Virus record (IMG/VR): IMGVR_UViG_3300009160_000036
Span: 1-64,000 of that record
Reading direction: 5' to 3' (one strand)
DNA length: 64,000 bases
Origin: a virus
The notes beneath the pieces are model-generated. The model had not been told where the DNA came from, did no database searches, and saw only the letters and a program-made list of their open reading frames with translations. The translations under genes and the position numbers were made by a program. Below, one piece after another: positions 1-7,637 of this stretch. Positions within the stretch are counted from its first letter, which is position 1, and each line of letters opens with the position of its first letter.

Positions 1-38
1 ACAGGCGGTTGTCGGTTCAACTCCGTCCCGATGCTCCA
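1..38 (+). tRNA. tRNA, 3' part only
   Basis: The 3' end of a tRNA cut by the window edge. The T-loop (ttcaact, 16-22) lies between imperfect stem strands, followed by the acceptor 3' strand and an encoded CCA at 36-38. The anticodon is outside the window. Confidence 0.75.
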
Positions 39-43
39 TTTAA

Positions 44-116
44 GGGTGCGTAGTTCAAAGGTCAGAACACCCTGCTCATAACGGGAGAGACGCTGGTTCA
101 AATCCAGCCACACCCA
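44..116 (+). tRNA. tRNA with CAT anticodon (Met/fMet/Ile2)
   Basis: A cloverleaf can be drawn: acceptor strands at 44-50 and 109-115 with one mismatch, anticodon loop CTCATAA with CAT at 77-79, and a perfect T-arm (stem 92-96/104-108, loop ttcaaat). CCA is not clearly encoded. The sequence alone does not separate elongator Met, initiator Met and lysidine-modified Ile. Confidence 0.85.
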
Positions 117-120
117 ATTC

Positions 121-194
121 GACCTGATAGTTCAATGGACAGAACCGGCGGCTTCTATCCGCCTAATACAGGTTCGAGTCCTGTTCGGGTCACC
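121..194 (+). tRNA. tRNA-Arg (TCT)
   Basis: Acceptor gacctga (121-127) pairs with tcgggtc (184-190), with discriminator A and encoded CCA (192-194). The anticodon stem GGCGG/CCGCC closes the loop CTTCTAT, giving anticodon TCT at 154-156. The T-arm is acagg/cctgt. It reads AGA codons. Confidence 0.92.
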
Positions 195-264
195 AATTAC
201 GCGGAAGGTTGTGCGGCGTTCCCAAAATGCCTGCCAGAGCGCAAGCTCTCTTTCCGCACTCTTT

Positions 265-338
265 AGAACCGTGGTGTAATGGTAGCACAGGAGTTTTTGG
301 TTCTCCTTGTCGGGGTTCGAGTCCCTGCGGTTCTGCCA
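265..338 (+). tRNA. tRNA-Gln (TTG)
   Basis: Acceptor agaaccg (265-271) pairs with cggttct (328-334), discriminator G, encoded CCA. The anticodon loop TTTTGGT gives TTG. Last tRNA of the cluster; the about 70 bases before it hold no further tRNA that I can fold. Confidence 0.9.
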
Positions 339-339
339 C

Positions 340-906
340 TTAAAAGTTAATTTCAATCTTCTTTTTCAGCCGGGTTATGCTGGGGTCACCTACTGAAAAG
401 ATAAGCAGCTGGTGTCCTCCCGTTCTGCCTTTTGCAATAAGCTCATGTGGTTCTTTGGGAACATTTTTTAATTTTTCCAACTTTATTCCGGGCCAAGACT
501 TTTCTTGCGAGGTATGGCCAGAGAAGTGCTCCATCCTGTGACAGTTTGCACATAAAAGCATACACTTATCAAGTTCGCTCAACAGTCGTTCCTTGTTCCA
601 AGCCCGCCACTTGCCCCAATCGGCATCTTTCATAGCAGGGTCTTTATGGTGAAAGTCAAAGATAGCGGCATTGCTTCCTGCATGCTGGATTCCGCATTTC
701 TCGCATTTTCCACCTTTATATTTAATGGCATCCTTCTTTTTTGTAGCAAGCCTATTGTGTTGATAAGCCGAATAGCAGCTCCGACATCGGTGCATAATCC
801 GAATGGCTCTGCGAATTGTGCCACATTTTTTCTGGAATGCCTCCATCGGTTTGTGCAGGCCGCATACTGAACATTCCTTAAGGTCTTGTGATTCTTTTTC
901 TGACAT
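340..906 (-). CDS. HNH endonuclease with zinc-ribbon
   Basis: A 188-residue protein. The N-terminus has a Cys4 ribbon (CSVCGLHKP ... CRSCYSAYQ). The C-terminal half carries a second CxxC pair (CEKCGIQH), an HH pair in FDFHHKDP and CANCHRMEH, the usual order of an HNH nuclease fold. I chose the ATG at 906 (MSEKES); an in-frame ATG lies 11 codons upstream. It is convergent with the tRNA cluster. Free-standing HNH genes beside tRNAs are common in phages and are often mobile; its target is unknown. Confidence 0.82.
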   Translation of the reverse strand: MSEKESQDLKECSVCGLHKPMEAFQKKCGTIRRAIRIMHRCRSCYSAYQHNRLATKKKDAIKYKGGKCEKCGIQHAGSNAAIFDFHHKDPAMKDADWGKWRAWNKERLLSELDKCMLLCANCHRMEHFSGHTSQEKSWPGIKLEKLKNVPKEPHELIAKGRTGGHQLLIFSVGDPSITRLKKKIEINF

Positions 907-949
907 AAGTGTTGACGGGTGAACAGATGGATACCACACCTAACAGCCA

Positions 950-1180
950 ATGGAACTTACACCAAGACAAAAGTTATGTCTGGCGCACATACGCAGGCTG
1001 ACCAACATCAAGGGCTACTCGCCCTCCATACGCGAGCTCTGCCGCGAGATGGGTAACATCGGCACCAATGCGGTCTTTGGACACCTGATGGCACTTGAAG
1101 AGAAGGGCTTCATTAAGCGTCCACCCGGAACCGCCCGCGCTATCATCCTCTGTGATAGGAAGGCTCTTGCACGTGCGTGA
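950..1180 (+). CDS. LexA-type winged-helix DNA-binding protein (no peptidase domain)
   Basis: 76 residues matching only the N-terminal domain of LexA: LTPRQKLCLAHI, then KGYSPSIRELCREMG and TNAVFGHLMALEEKGFI, which form the helix-turn-helix and wing. LexA is about 200 residues with a C-terminal self-cleaving peptidase that is missing here, so this cannot be inactivated by RecA-stimulated cleavage. Likely a small transcriptional regulator or an SOS-box competitor; that role is inferred. Its stop overlaps the GTG start of the next gene. Confidence 0.8.
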   Translation: MELTPRQKLCLAHIRRLTNIKGYSPSIRELCREMGNIGTNAVFGHLMALEEKGFIKRPPGTARAIILCDRKALARA

Positions 1181-1533
1181 GAAAAAAGTGGGCAAAGGAG
1201 TTCCGCTGGAGAAGCCGGCAAAGGTTGCCCGACGGCAGCCAAGTGGTATCCTTGAGGGAAGCCGAGGAGATGCTATCCAGAGCAGTAGCGGTGGGGGATT
1301 GCCTATCACTCGAAATGATGCGGCAAATGCTAATGGGGTTGAGCGACCCGCAGTTCTGCCGAGTCCAGAACGCGTGGAACCAGTTCCTGCAATCCCACAA
1401 GAGCCCAAGCGACTTGGGCCTCGACCCGGATTCATCACCGAGCGGACTTACGTCCACACCTCAAGCCCTTGGTGCGTCTTCAGACACCGCACAAGCCGAG
1501 CTGGAACACAGAAAACAAAGCACGCCCACATAA
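1177..1533 (+). CDS. hypothetical protein
   Basis: 118 residues starting with GTG that overlaps the upstream stop (GTGA). The N-terminus is basic (MRKKWAKEFRWRSRQR), the middle is helical, and the C-terminal third is Ser/Pro/Thr-rich and probably disordered. I recognise no domain. The reading frame is supported mainly by the tight overlap; a competing frame is also open across it, so confidence is moderate. Confidence 0.5.
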   Translation: MRKKWAKEFRWRSRQRLPDGSQVVSLREAEEMLSRAVAVGDCLSLEMMRQMLMGLSDPQFCRVQNAWNQFLQSHKSPSDLGLDPDSSPSGLTSTPQALGASSDTAQAELEHRKQSTPT

Positions 1534-1547
1534 CCCTACCATACTCA

Positions 1548-1739
1548 ATGGCGGCTAAGATTGTGGAGGAGCGCAAGAAGCTGGAAGTTTGGATAGACCG
1601 ATGCGTCAACTCCATTGAGGACTACCAAGCCCTGATGTCCAACCCGCAATGGATGACCGAAGACAGAGAGAAGCAGATTGAAAGAATCATGTCGACTTTG
1701 CAGAACCGCCTAACCAATCTAAAGAGACTGAACAAATGA
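1548..1739 (+). CDS. small helical protein
   Basis: 63 residues beginning MAAKIVEERKK and ending LKRLNK, predicted almost entirely helical and highly charged. The frame is open much further upstream, but that extension overlaps the preceding gene; the ATG at 1548 is the natural start. The stop overlaps the ATG of the PAPS-reductase-like gene (ATGA), implying translational coupling. Confidence 0.65.
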   Translation: MAAKIVEERKKLEVWIDRCVNSIEDYQALMSNPQWMTEDREKQIERIMSTLQNRLTNLKRLNK

Positions 1740-2821
1740 GCAGATTTAAAAAGCCCCTTGGCATCAGCGTCTTGGATGCTGGTTACGAGCGCATCCATCA
1801 CATCTACGACACCCACGACACTCCGGTAGTGCTATTCTCTGGGGGTAAGGACTCGCAGGTCCTCCTACACATGACTTGGGAGGTGGCCCAACAGCGAGGC
1901 TTGGATTTCGTGAATTGTGTATTCCGACACGACGAGTTCACACTCGCACCGACGGTGGACATCGTTCGCCACTATGCAGCTTTCCCTTGGGTGCGTATGC
2001 ACCACCTGTGCATCCCAGAGCCGGGTTTGCGGTATGTCTTTGATAAGCCCATCCATTACCAGCAGTGGGACAAGAACAGAGAGAACCTAAGACCGATGCC
2101 GGACTATGCCATTCGCCCAGAGGCGAAGGATTGGGAACGCGATTGGTGGGACCACGAGGTCGAGGAATACCAATGCCAATACTTTGTCGGAAAGGTCGCG
2201 CAGCTTAATGGCATCCGCGCCAGCGAGAGTAGGTTCCGTTGGCGTGGCTCTGTGAATAAGCTTGTGGAGAACTACATCAACAAGTCGCTGGGCTGGAAGC
2301 CCGCCACTCTGTGTAAGCCCCTGTATGATTGGGAGGAGAAGGACATCCTGAAATACCTTTACGACGCCAAGATTCCCTACTGCAAGGTCTATGACTTCCA
2401 GCTTTTTGCCAAGATGGAGCTGCGGACGTCCAGCTTCCTTCATCCAGAGAAGATGCGGCACCTTAAGAAACTCCGGCAGATTGACCCTAACTTCTATGAG
2501 CAGTTGCTCAAGATTTTCCCCGACCAAGTTGTGCATGACCGCTATGGCGATGACCGCAACGACACGGCAATCATCGAAAAGTATGGCAAGTCTATCGAGA
2601 GCATCGAGCAATACATCAAGGACCACTATCAGGAGGGGAAGCCTAGAACCCTTGCGCTCAACCGCCTCTACCAGATTTACAAGTTGCAGAACAGCGAGCG
2701 GAACAAGGAGATGAACAACTACCCGCTGGACTATGTCCTCAAGTATTTCATCCGGGGACAGATTTGGAAGCTCCTGCTTCCCTTCCGCAAGGGGCAGAAG
2801 GCTTGGGCCAAGCTAGTGTAG
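1736..2821 (+). CDS. PAPS-reductase-family (PP-loop) protein, IbrA-like
   Basis: 361 residues with the PP-loop ATP pyrophosphatase signature FSGGKDSQVLLH near residues 34-45. The family covers phosphoadenylylsulfate reductases, DndC and IbrA. A second conserved segment, LNGIRASESRFRWRG, and a long C-terminal region (DUF3440-like) resemble IbrA rather than true PAPS reductase. No C-terminal catalytic Cys motif of sulfite-forming reductases is visible. A ParB/sulfiredoxin-fold gene (4102-4776) lies just downstream, and IbrA works with the ParB-like IbrB, so I read the two as a pair separated by two leader proteins. The biochemical role, whether nucleotide sensing, sulfur transfer to DNA or RNA, or regulation, is not shown. 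Confidence 0.82.
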   Translation: MSRFKKPLGISVLDAGYERIHHIYDTHDTPVVLFSGGKDSQVLLHMTWEVAQQRGLDFVNCVFRHDEFTLAPTVDIVRHYAAFPWVRMHHLCIPEPGLRYVFDKPIHYQQWDKNRENLRPMPDYAIRPEAKDWERDWWDHEVEEYQCQYFVGKVAQLNGIRASESRFRWRGSVNKLVENYINKSLGWKPATLCKPLYDWEEKDILKYLYDAKIPYCKVYDFQLFAKMELRTSSFLHPEKMRHLKKLRQIDPNFYEQLLKIFPDQVVHDRYGDDRNDTAIIEKYGKSIESIEQYIKDHYQEGKPRTLALNRLYQIYKLQNSERNKEMNNYPLDYVLKYFIRGQIWKLLLPFRKGQKAWAKLV

Positions 2822-2845
2822 GGGTGGACACCGGACCAAGGCATC

Positions 2846-3478
2846 ATGGCACGAGGTTATTCAACAGCACGCTCCGAGAGCGCCCTCCGCAGTCTGGGCG
2901 GTGGCTCTGACGAAATCGCATCTTATCGGCAAGCCCGGAGACTCGACAAGGAATACCTTGGTGCTACCAAGGAGCTCCGCTCGCTGATTAAGGACAAACG
3001 CGTCTACATCGGCGATGAGCTCACAGCCTTCATTGACTCGAAGAACCTAGAACTGAGCAAGGTGAACGCACAAGACGGAAACTTCTACAAGGAGGTTGCC
3101 CGCATTACGAAGGAAATCGAAGCCAAGGTAGCCAAGACCCGCGCCGAGTTCGGCGTGCTGGGTGACCTGCCGGTGTCCTATCCGAGACAGGATGCACAAA
3201 CCCTGCGTCGTTATTATGACGACACGATGGTTCAGATGGCATACGTGAAGGGTCCGGAAGACACCAAGGCATCTGCCGGCAAGCAGGTCTTCATCATCGG
3301 CGACCAGCTCCGCAAGGGCGACACTTTTAGCTTCAAGGACAAGGACGGCAACAAGGTCAAGGTGGACATGGTGGGCGCGGGCAAGCCGCTGAAGGACATG
3401 CCTAACCTTGAAGCGGGCATCGACTTGGGAACACCCGTCTACATCCTGCCGGAAGAATACTTCAAGCGAGGCGAATAA
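2846..3478 (+). CDS. leader-family protein 1 (MARGYSTARSE)
   Basis: 210 residues with leader form MARGYSTARSE. The rest is a charged helical region followed by a beta-rich C-terminal domain from about residue 145 (QVFIIGDQLRKGDTFSF ... PVYILPEEYF). No known domain recognised. A GTGGACA box sits at 2824-2830, 15 nt before the ATG, and there is no Shine-Dalgarno. It ends in a TAATG overlap with the next leader gene. It lies inside the IbrA/IbrB-like pair. Confidence 0.85.
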   Translation: MARGYSTARSESALRSLGGGSDEIASYRQARRLDKEYLGATKELRSLIKDKRVYIGDELTAFIDSKNLELSKVNAQDGNFYKEVARITKEIEAKVAKTRAEFGVLGDLPVSYPRQDAQTLRRYYDDTMVQMAYVKGPEDTKASAGKQVFIIGDQLRKGDTFSFKDKDGNKVKVDMVGAGKPLKDMPNLEAGIDLGTPVYILPEEYFKRGE

Positions 3479-4035
3479 TGGCGCGAGGTTACTCACAGTC
3501 GCGTAGCGAGCTTACGGCTCAAGACCTCGCCGACAGGGAAGCGGCAGCTGAACGCGGCACCGGTCGCATCAGCGATAGAAACAAGATGCGTGCGGACATG
3601 AACAAGCGCTTCTACGAGAATGCGGAAATTATCAGGTCGGCATACGAAATCGCATCCGAGGTGCATGCCACCCAAACTCGCCGGGATGGAGCTCCTTACA
3701 TGCAGCACGTCCTAGAAGTGGCAGACGGCACCAGAGGCCCCAAGGCTCGGATGGTAGCCCTCTTGCATGACACAATGGAGGATGGCGGCATCACCAGAGA
3801 GCAGATGGTCGCCAAGGGCATCCCGGCAGATGTGATAACGGCGGTGGAAGCCTTGACGCGTCCCCCGAAGTCGGAGCAGAAGATGACTTACCAAGAATAC
3901 ATCGAGAGAGTGGTGAAGCCTAATGAGCTTGCCCGCCAAGTGAAGATTGCGGACTTGAAGTCCAACCTGAAGAACAACGACAATCCGGGTCAGGTGAAGC
4001 GGTATGAGCGAGCTCTGAAAGCGTTGCTTCCATAA
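3478..4035 (+). CDS. leader-family protein 2 with RelA/SpoT-type HD hydrolase domain
   Basis: 185 residues with leader MARGYSQSRSE. Residues about 60-165 match the HD hydrolase half of RelA/SpoT proteins: H63 in EVHATQTRRDGAPY, H77 in MQHVLEVAD, H97-D98 and E101-D102 in LLHDTMEDG, and D159 in VKIADLKSNL. All metal-site residues of the family are present; synthetase and regulatory domains are absent. Such stand-alone domains hydrolyse (p)ppGpp or related nucleotides. If the leader targets the virion, this enzyme could be delivered at infection to lower host alarmone. The activity is inferred from motifs; delivery is a hypothesis. Confidence 0.88.
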   Translation: MARGYSQSRSELTAQDLADREAAAERGTGRISDRNKMRADMNKRFYENAEIIRSAYEIASEVHATQTRRDGAPYMQHVLEVADGTRGPKARMVALLHDTMEDGGITREQMVAKGIPADVITAVEALTRPPKSEQKMTYQEYIERVVKPNELARQVKIADLKSNLKNNDNPGQVKRYERALKALLP

Positions 4036-4057
4036 TAGTGAACTGACGGTCACTATT
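4034..4057. terminator. 8-bp inverted repeat, terminator or operator
   Basis: AATAGTGA and TCACTATT are separated by 8 bases, directly after the stop of the HD-domain gene. No clear T-run follows on the plus strand (TTCTCTTG), so it may be a weak terminator, an operator or an mRNA 3' stabiliser. Confidence 0.45.
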
Positions 4058-4101
4058 CTCTTGCGTCATACGCCGCCCCCTTTAAGCATAGGGCTTCCCT
4101 T

Positions 4102-4776
4102 ATGAGCGCCCCACAGAAAAAAGAGCCGGTGGAGGACATCCAATGGATAGACGTGGATACCCTTTCGGCTAATCACTACAACCCCAACCGAGTTATGAAC
4201 GCGGAGATGAACTTAATCGAGAAGTCCATTCTTCGCACCGGATGGATTCAACCCATCCTCGTCAATAGGAACAACCGCATCATTGACGGCTTCCACCGCT
4301 GGACGCTTTCCAGACTGTCCTCGCAGCTCCGGGAGCGGTATCATGGCAAGGTGCCTTGCGCCATCCTCGATGTCTCCGACGCGGAGGCGATGATTATCAC
4401 AGTCCGCATCAACCGTGCAAAGGGCACACACCTAGCGTTCCGGATGAGCGATTACGTCAAGGAGCTGGTGGAGAAGCACAACATCACCCTCGAATACCTT
4501 GCGGGCGAAATCGGTGCGACGATGGATGAGGTCCTGTTGCTGATGCGCTCGGATATGTTCGAGCACAAGGATGTGAAGAATTGGGCATACTCGGAAGCTT
4601 GGTTTCCGGCAGAGTCAGGCAGAACCCGCCTACCAACGCTGTGGGACTTCCAAGAAGGTGGCGAGGTCATTAAGAACAAGGAGCGCCAGACGATGATGGG
4701 CGAGAAGTTTGGCTTTGGTGCGACTGCCGTCGACCCGGATGACGAAGAGGACGAAGACGAGGAAATCATGCGATGA
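4102..4776 (+). CDS. ParB/sulfiredoxin-fold nuclease-like protein, IbrB-like
   Basis: 224 residues. The N-terminal part has the ParB-type signature: IDVDTLSANHYNPNRV, then GWIQPILVNRNNRIIDGFHR, close to the ParB/Srx core (QPI.V......IIDG.HR). It lacks a ParB-like centromere-binding HTH, and its C-terminus is a very acidic tail (DPDDEEDEDEEIM). Family members include ParB CTPases and IbrB, the partner of IbrA, whose homologue is at 1736-2821. The stop overlaps the next gene's start (ATGA). Confidence 0.82.
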   Translation: MSAPQKKEPVEDIQWIDVDTLSANHYNPNRVMNAEMNLIEKSILRTGWIQPILVNRNNRIIDGFHRWTLSRLSSQLRERYHGKVPCAILDVSDAEAMIITVRINRAKGTHLAFRMSDYVKELVEKHNITLEYLAGEIGATMDEVLLLMRSDMFEHKDVKNWAYSEAWFPAESGRTRLPTLWDFQEGGEVIKNKERQTMMGEKFGFGATAVDPDDEEDEDEEIMR

Positions 4777-5348
4777 AAAAGGAAAAGAACATCCTAGGAA
4801 TCTGTGGGTATGCGCAAGCCGGCAAAGATACTTTTGGAAATGCGGTCTGGGAGCTGACCATCCAGAATAACGTGGTGAAATACAAGTTTGCAGAGTCTCT
4901 CCGGGACTCGCTGAACTTCGCCTTTGGCAATCTTGGTTTGAAGAAAGACCTGTGGACAGAAGACCTTGCGGAAAAGACCAAGCTGCGCCCCCTGCTCGTC
5001 GAGTATGGTCGCTATGCTAGGTCAGCCGACCAAGATGTCTTTGCCCGCGTGGTGACCGATAAGATTGAGCACGATTTCCGTCTGGGCGTAACCCTCGCCA
5101 TCATCACCGACCTTCGCTACCTCAATGAGGATGAACTACTCCGCACCTTGGCAGCTTCTAGGGGCTGGGGCTACCAGCGAGTCTGGATTATCAGAGATGG
5201 GTCTGAACCTTCTAACGCAGAGGAACGAGAAAGCATCCACGTTCTCAATTCGGCCTCGCCGCTTGACCGGAGTTACGTCGCTCTGGAAGGCAGAACCGAT
5301 ACCTTGGAAATGCGAGCCAAGGAATACGTGAGGGATTACATCCTATGA
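4773..5348 (+). CDS. deoxynucleoside monophosphate kinase
   Basis: 191 residues with a P-loop GYAQAGKDT at about residues 12-20, a conserved EYGRYAR region and an ITDLRYLNE segment, the pattern of T4 gp1-type dNMP kinases. It phosphorylates deoxynucleoside monophosphates to diphosphates for phage DNA synthesis. Length is slightly below the T4 enzyme. It is coupled to the ParB-like gene upstream by a 4-base overlap and overlaps the small gene downstream. Confidence 0.85.
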   Translation: MKKEKNILGICGYAQAGKDTFGNAVWELTIQNNVVKYKFAESLRDSLNFAFGNLGLKKDLWTEDLAEKTKLRPLLVEYGRYARSADQDVFARVVTDKIEHDFRLGVTLAIITDLRYLNEDELLRTLAASRGWGYQRVWIIRDGSEPSNAEERESIHVLNSASPLDRSYVALEGRTDTLEMRAKEYVRDYIL

Positions 5349-5566
5349 GGCGGATACCAAAAAACGAGCATCACCTCTGGCAGAACAATGGCATCTGGTG
5401 GATTCACTTTGTGCCGGCGGGAGAATTGAAAGAAGCACGCGTTCGGCGCTCGCTCAAAACCAATGACCTCACCCTCGCTCGTTATGAGCGGGATGAGATA
5501 CTTGGGAGTATCCTTCTCACCACAAGGGGCGAGAACAAGAAGCTTACCACCAGCAGGAATAAATAA
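5345..5566 (+). CDS. small protein resembling the N-terminal arm domain of a phage integrase
   Basis: 73 residues with the pattern NGIWWIHFVPAG ... VRRSLKTNDLTLARYERDEIL, like the beta-sheet arm-binding domain that begins many tyrosine integrases. No core-binding or catalytic domain follows in any frame. It could be a stand-alone DNA-binding protein or a remnant. The start overlaps the kinase stop (ATGA). The last residues overlap the convergent gene at 5544. Confidence 0.55.
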   Translation: MRRIPKNEHHLWQNNGIWWIHFVPAGELKEARVRRSLKTNDLTLARYERDEILGSILLTTRGENKKLTTSRNK

Positions 5567-5969
5567 CCTGCTGACCGGCATCCATCGCTCGCTTCGCCTT
5601 CTCGATGAAGTCGAGGTCAAGCTGCTTGTCTTCGGGGAAGCTCTTGCCCCAGAAAAACCCGCCACCGATGGGCATCTCGTCAGAGAGCACCGTGGCTTCT
5701 AGGTCAGCGATGTCATCCGCATCGAGCAGGAGGTCTACGCAGTTGAACTCAATGGCATCCTTCACGACGCCCTTGCGGACGGCGAGTTGGGTCATCCACT
5801 CATTGAGGTTGGCGTGTTTGCGCCAAGTCTGGATGGTGTCCACTTCATCTTCGCCGCGGTTTTCCTCCCAGAACGCTTTGCGGTCCTGATTGGTCGGCAG
5901 TTGGAGCATCTGCTCCCGGAGTTTCTGTCCCCGTTTGGAAACGGTGGAGGCGTATTGGTCGAGTCCCAT
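5544..5969 (-). CDS. MGLDQY-family conserved phage protein
   Basis: 141 residues starting MGLDQYAS. It has the recurring features of a widespread uncharacterised phage family: W(R)KHANLNEWM, a NCVDLLLDADDIADLE segment, and a Gly/Phe-rich PIGGGFFWG motif followed by an aromatic C-terminus. Databases give the family inconsistent functional labels; I would assign none. It is the last gene of the minus-strand block running from 7577 to 5544. Confidence 0.8.
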   Translation of the reverse strand: MGLDQYASTVSKRGQKLREQMLQLPTNQDRKAFWEENRGEDEVDTIQTWRKHANLNEWMTQLAVRKGVVKDAIEFNCVDLLLDADDIADLEATVLSDEMPIGGGFFWGKSFPEDKQLDLDFIEKAKRAMDAGQQVIYSCWW

Positions 5970-6005
5970 AGTAGTCGTTGTTGGTATTAGGTTTGGGTGT
6001 GGAGA

Positions 6006-6278
6006 TTAGAGAGTTTCGAGGGTCAGGCCTTCTTCCTTCATCCGACGTTCCTCACGGGCGAGGTAGCGGCGCATGTCAGCCATCTCTCCGACTGCCTTGG
6101 CGAGTTGTTCAAGCTCGTCGGGGGACGAGTCACGATACATCTGGACGAGCGTGCCGTCGGTGTAGCGTCCCTTGAGGACCATATCGGGGATGAGTTTGTC
6201 GGCCTTGGCGAGGGCGTCCCGGTAGTATCCGAGATGTTCCGCGTATCGGTCGAGGGTGGCTTGTTGGTCTTCGGTCAT
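6006..6278 (-). CDS. hypothetical helical protein
   Basis: 90 residues, MTEDQQATLDRYAEHLGYY to EEGLTLETL, largely helical and charged. No domain recognised. The leader (cgttgttggtattt on plus) resembles that of the neighbouring minus-strand gene, whose start is also followed by agtcgttgttggta, so the two may share a translational or promoter element. Confidence 0.75.
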   Translation of the reverse strand: MTEDQQATLDRYAEHLGYYRDALAKADKLIPDMVLKGRYTDGTLVQMYRDSSPDELEQLAKAVGEMADMRRYLAREERRMKEEGLTLETL

Positions 6279-6347
6279 AGTCGTTGTTGGTATTTACAGA
6301 GGTTGAGTGATACCCAATCGGTTGTCGAGACTTATTTTAAACTATTT

Positions 6348-6656
6348 TCAAAGAGCCTGCCGAGCCTCATCATCAGCCCTACGATTGATAGCCCGGATGG
6401 TGTGCTGAACAACGGGAAGCCCGCGCACCGCATTGTAAAGCTCATCTTCCAAGGAAGGAGCACCATCTGCTTCATAACCCCTCCCGCTGCACCAAACCGA
6501 CAAACCATTACCTTCCAGCAAAAGCCGGATGGTGATGGACTCCTCCTTGCCCTTGAGACGGGACTCAAGGTTGAAATCGTAAGACTGCTGCTCGCAGTCT
6601 GCCAAGTAGATGGAGAACTCCGATGAGACTGTAGCGATAAGCGAGGTGTTAGGCAT
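6348..6656 (-). CDS. hypothetical protein
   Basis: 102 residues from MPNTSLIATVSSEFS. Mixed alpha/beta sequence, acidic C-terminal half (SLEDELYNAVRGL), no recognised domain. The start at 6656 was preferred over an in-frame ATG 18 codons upstream because the latter would run through the next gene. Confidence 0.7.
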   Translation of the reverse strand: MPNTSLIATVSSEFSIYLADCEQQSYDFNLESRLKGKEESITIRLLLEGNGLSVWCSGRGYEADGAPSLEDELYNAVRGLPVVQHTIRAINRRADDEARQAL

Positions 6657-6658
6657 AG

Positions 6659-6874
6659 TTAGATTTGCTTGAGAGCGAGTTTGACCTGCTGGCGCACCTC
6701 TGCCTCCCATCCTGCTGGAACTTCGTCCAGAGGGATGCGGGAGAGCTGACGTTCAAGGTCTTCAAGGAAGGTCTGGTCCTTCCCGTGTGCTAGGCACATT
6801 AGCCAAGAGCCGGTGTCGTCGAACAACTCAAGCGTGTGCGAGCCGTTGTCTTCGGGGCAAAGGATGGCTTTCAC
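6659..6874 (-). CDS. hypothetical protein
   Basis: 71 residues, MKAILCPEDNGSHTLELFDD to RQQVKLALKQI. Short beta-rich N-terminus and helical C-terminus. Overlaps the upstream minus-strand gene by 4 bases, typical of a phage operon. Confidence 0.7.
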   Translation of the reverse strand: MKAILCPEDNGSHTLELFDDTGSWLMCLAHGKDQTFLEDLERQLSRIPLDEVPAGWEAEVRQQVKLALKQI

Positions 6875-7050
6875 TTGATGGAGGCGGTAGCACCCTCATG
6901 GGCGACTGCGAGCTCCTGCGAGGCAAGGAGAGCAAAGTTGCTTGCAGCAACAAGGTGGTCAATCCTTGTCCAGCCGGTTGCGGCGTTAGCCATGATGGTA
7001 GCCTCCGTCGCTTTGGCGAGGAAGAGGGTAGCTTTTTCGGTGTGCGTCAT
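6871..7050 (-). CDS. small Ala-rich protein
   Basis: 59 residues beginning MTHTEKATLFLAKATEATI. Rich in Ala and predicted helical. The frame is open upstream but becomes low-complexity Ser/Pro/Arg, typical of an antisense artefact, so the ATG at 7050 was chosen. Overlaps 6659-6874 by 4 bases. Confidence 0.65.
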   Translation of the reverse strand: MTHTEKATLFLAKATEATIMANAATGWTRIDHLVAASNFALLASQELAVAHEGATASIK

Positions 7051-7054
7051 AGGA

Positions 7055-7237
7055 TTAGAGGGACTTGATGTATGCGGTGAGGAAGGTGTCGGAGATGGGA
7101 GCAACCTTCGGCATCTGCACGATGGTCTTCGGGAGAGACTTGTTCTCCTTGACCTTCGCGTTGTGGGCGTAGCGCTTGTTGAGCTCACGGTTAAGGGTGA
7201 GGCACTTTTTGAGGTCGGCGTTATTTAGTTTTGGCAT
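7055..7237 (-). CDS. small basic protein
   Basis: 60 residues beginning MPKLNNADLKKCLTLN; basic, with a helical first half. The start is the ATG at 7237; the longer upstream frame is low-complexity and overlaps 7272-7577. Confidence 0.65.
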   Translation of the reverse strand: MPKLNNADLKKCLTLNRELNKRYAHNAKVKENKSLPKTIVQMPKVAPISDTFLTAYIKSL

Positions 7238-7271
7238 GGGATTGGTAGGTATGGGCAAGCGGATGGGTTTG

Positions 7272-7577
7272 TCAAGCGTGCTTCTGCATCTTCTTGGACG
7301 TGCCGTCCTTGAAGTGAACAACGACAGGGCTGGAGCTCCAATGGGAGTCCACGGCTTCCTCGGCAGAGCCAAAGCCGGTGTCGGAGTCGAACGCCTCGGA
7401 GAAGCGTGGGCCACAGCAATCGCAGAAGGAGCGAGAGAACACGCCAGCCTTCTTTGCACGCTTGTTGGCTTCCTTGGGAGAGGATGCTTCAAAGACGCAG
7501 CCACCTTCGTCGACGACTTCATCGACATGGAAGAAGCCACCGCTGTTGTTTTGGGAGAAATGGAAGAACTTGGTCAT
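7272..7577 (-). CDS. conserved phage protein
   Basis: 101 residues, MTKFFHFSQNNSGGFFHVDE to DGTSKKMQKHA. An aromatic, Gly-rich N-terminus is followed by CDCCGPRF and a VVVHFKDGTSKK strand. It resembles a small uncharacterised family found next to MGLDQY-type genes in phages. First gene of the minus-strand operon; its upstream region is shared with the divergent promoter at 7638. Confidence 0.75.
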   Translation of the reverse strand: MTKFFHFSQNNSGGFFHVDEVVDEGGCVFEASSPKEANKRAKKAGVFSRSFCDCCGPRFSEAFDSDTGFGSAEEAVDSHWSSSPVVVHFKDGTSKKMQKHA

Positions 7578-7637
7578 AGGAGGAAGTGTGAACGAGCGGT
7601 TGGGTTTTGTCGAGTTTTATTTTCTGCTATTTTGTGC

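Noticed and set aside
1095-1547. N-terminal extension of the gene at 1548
   Set aside because: It overlaps the LexA-like gene and the 1177-1533 frame, and its composition is Pro/Arg-rich antisense-like.
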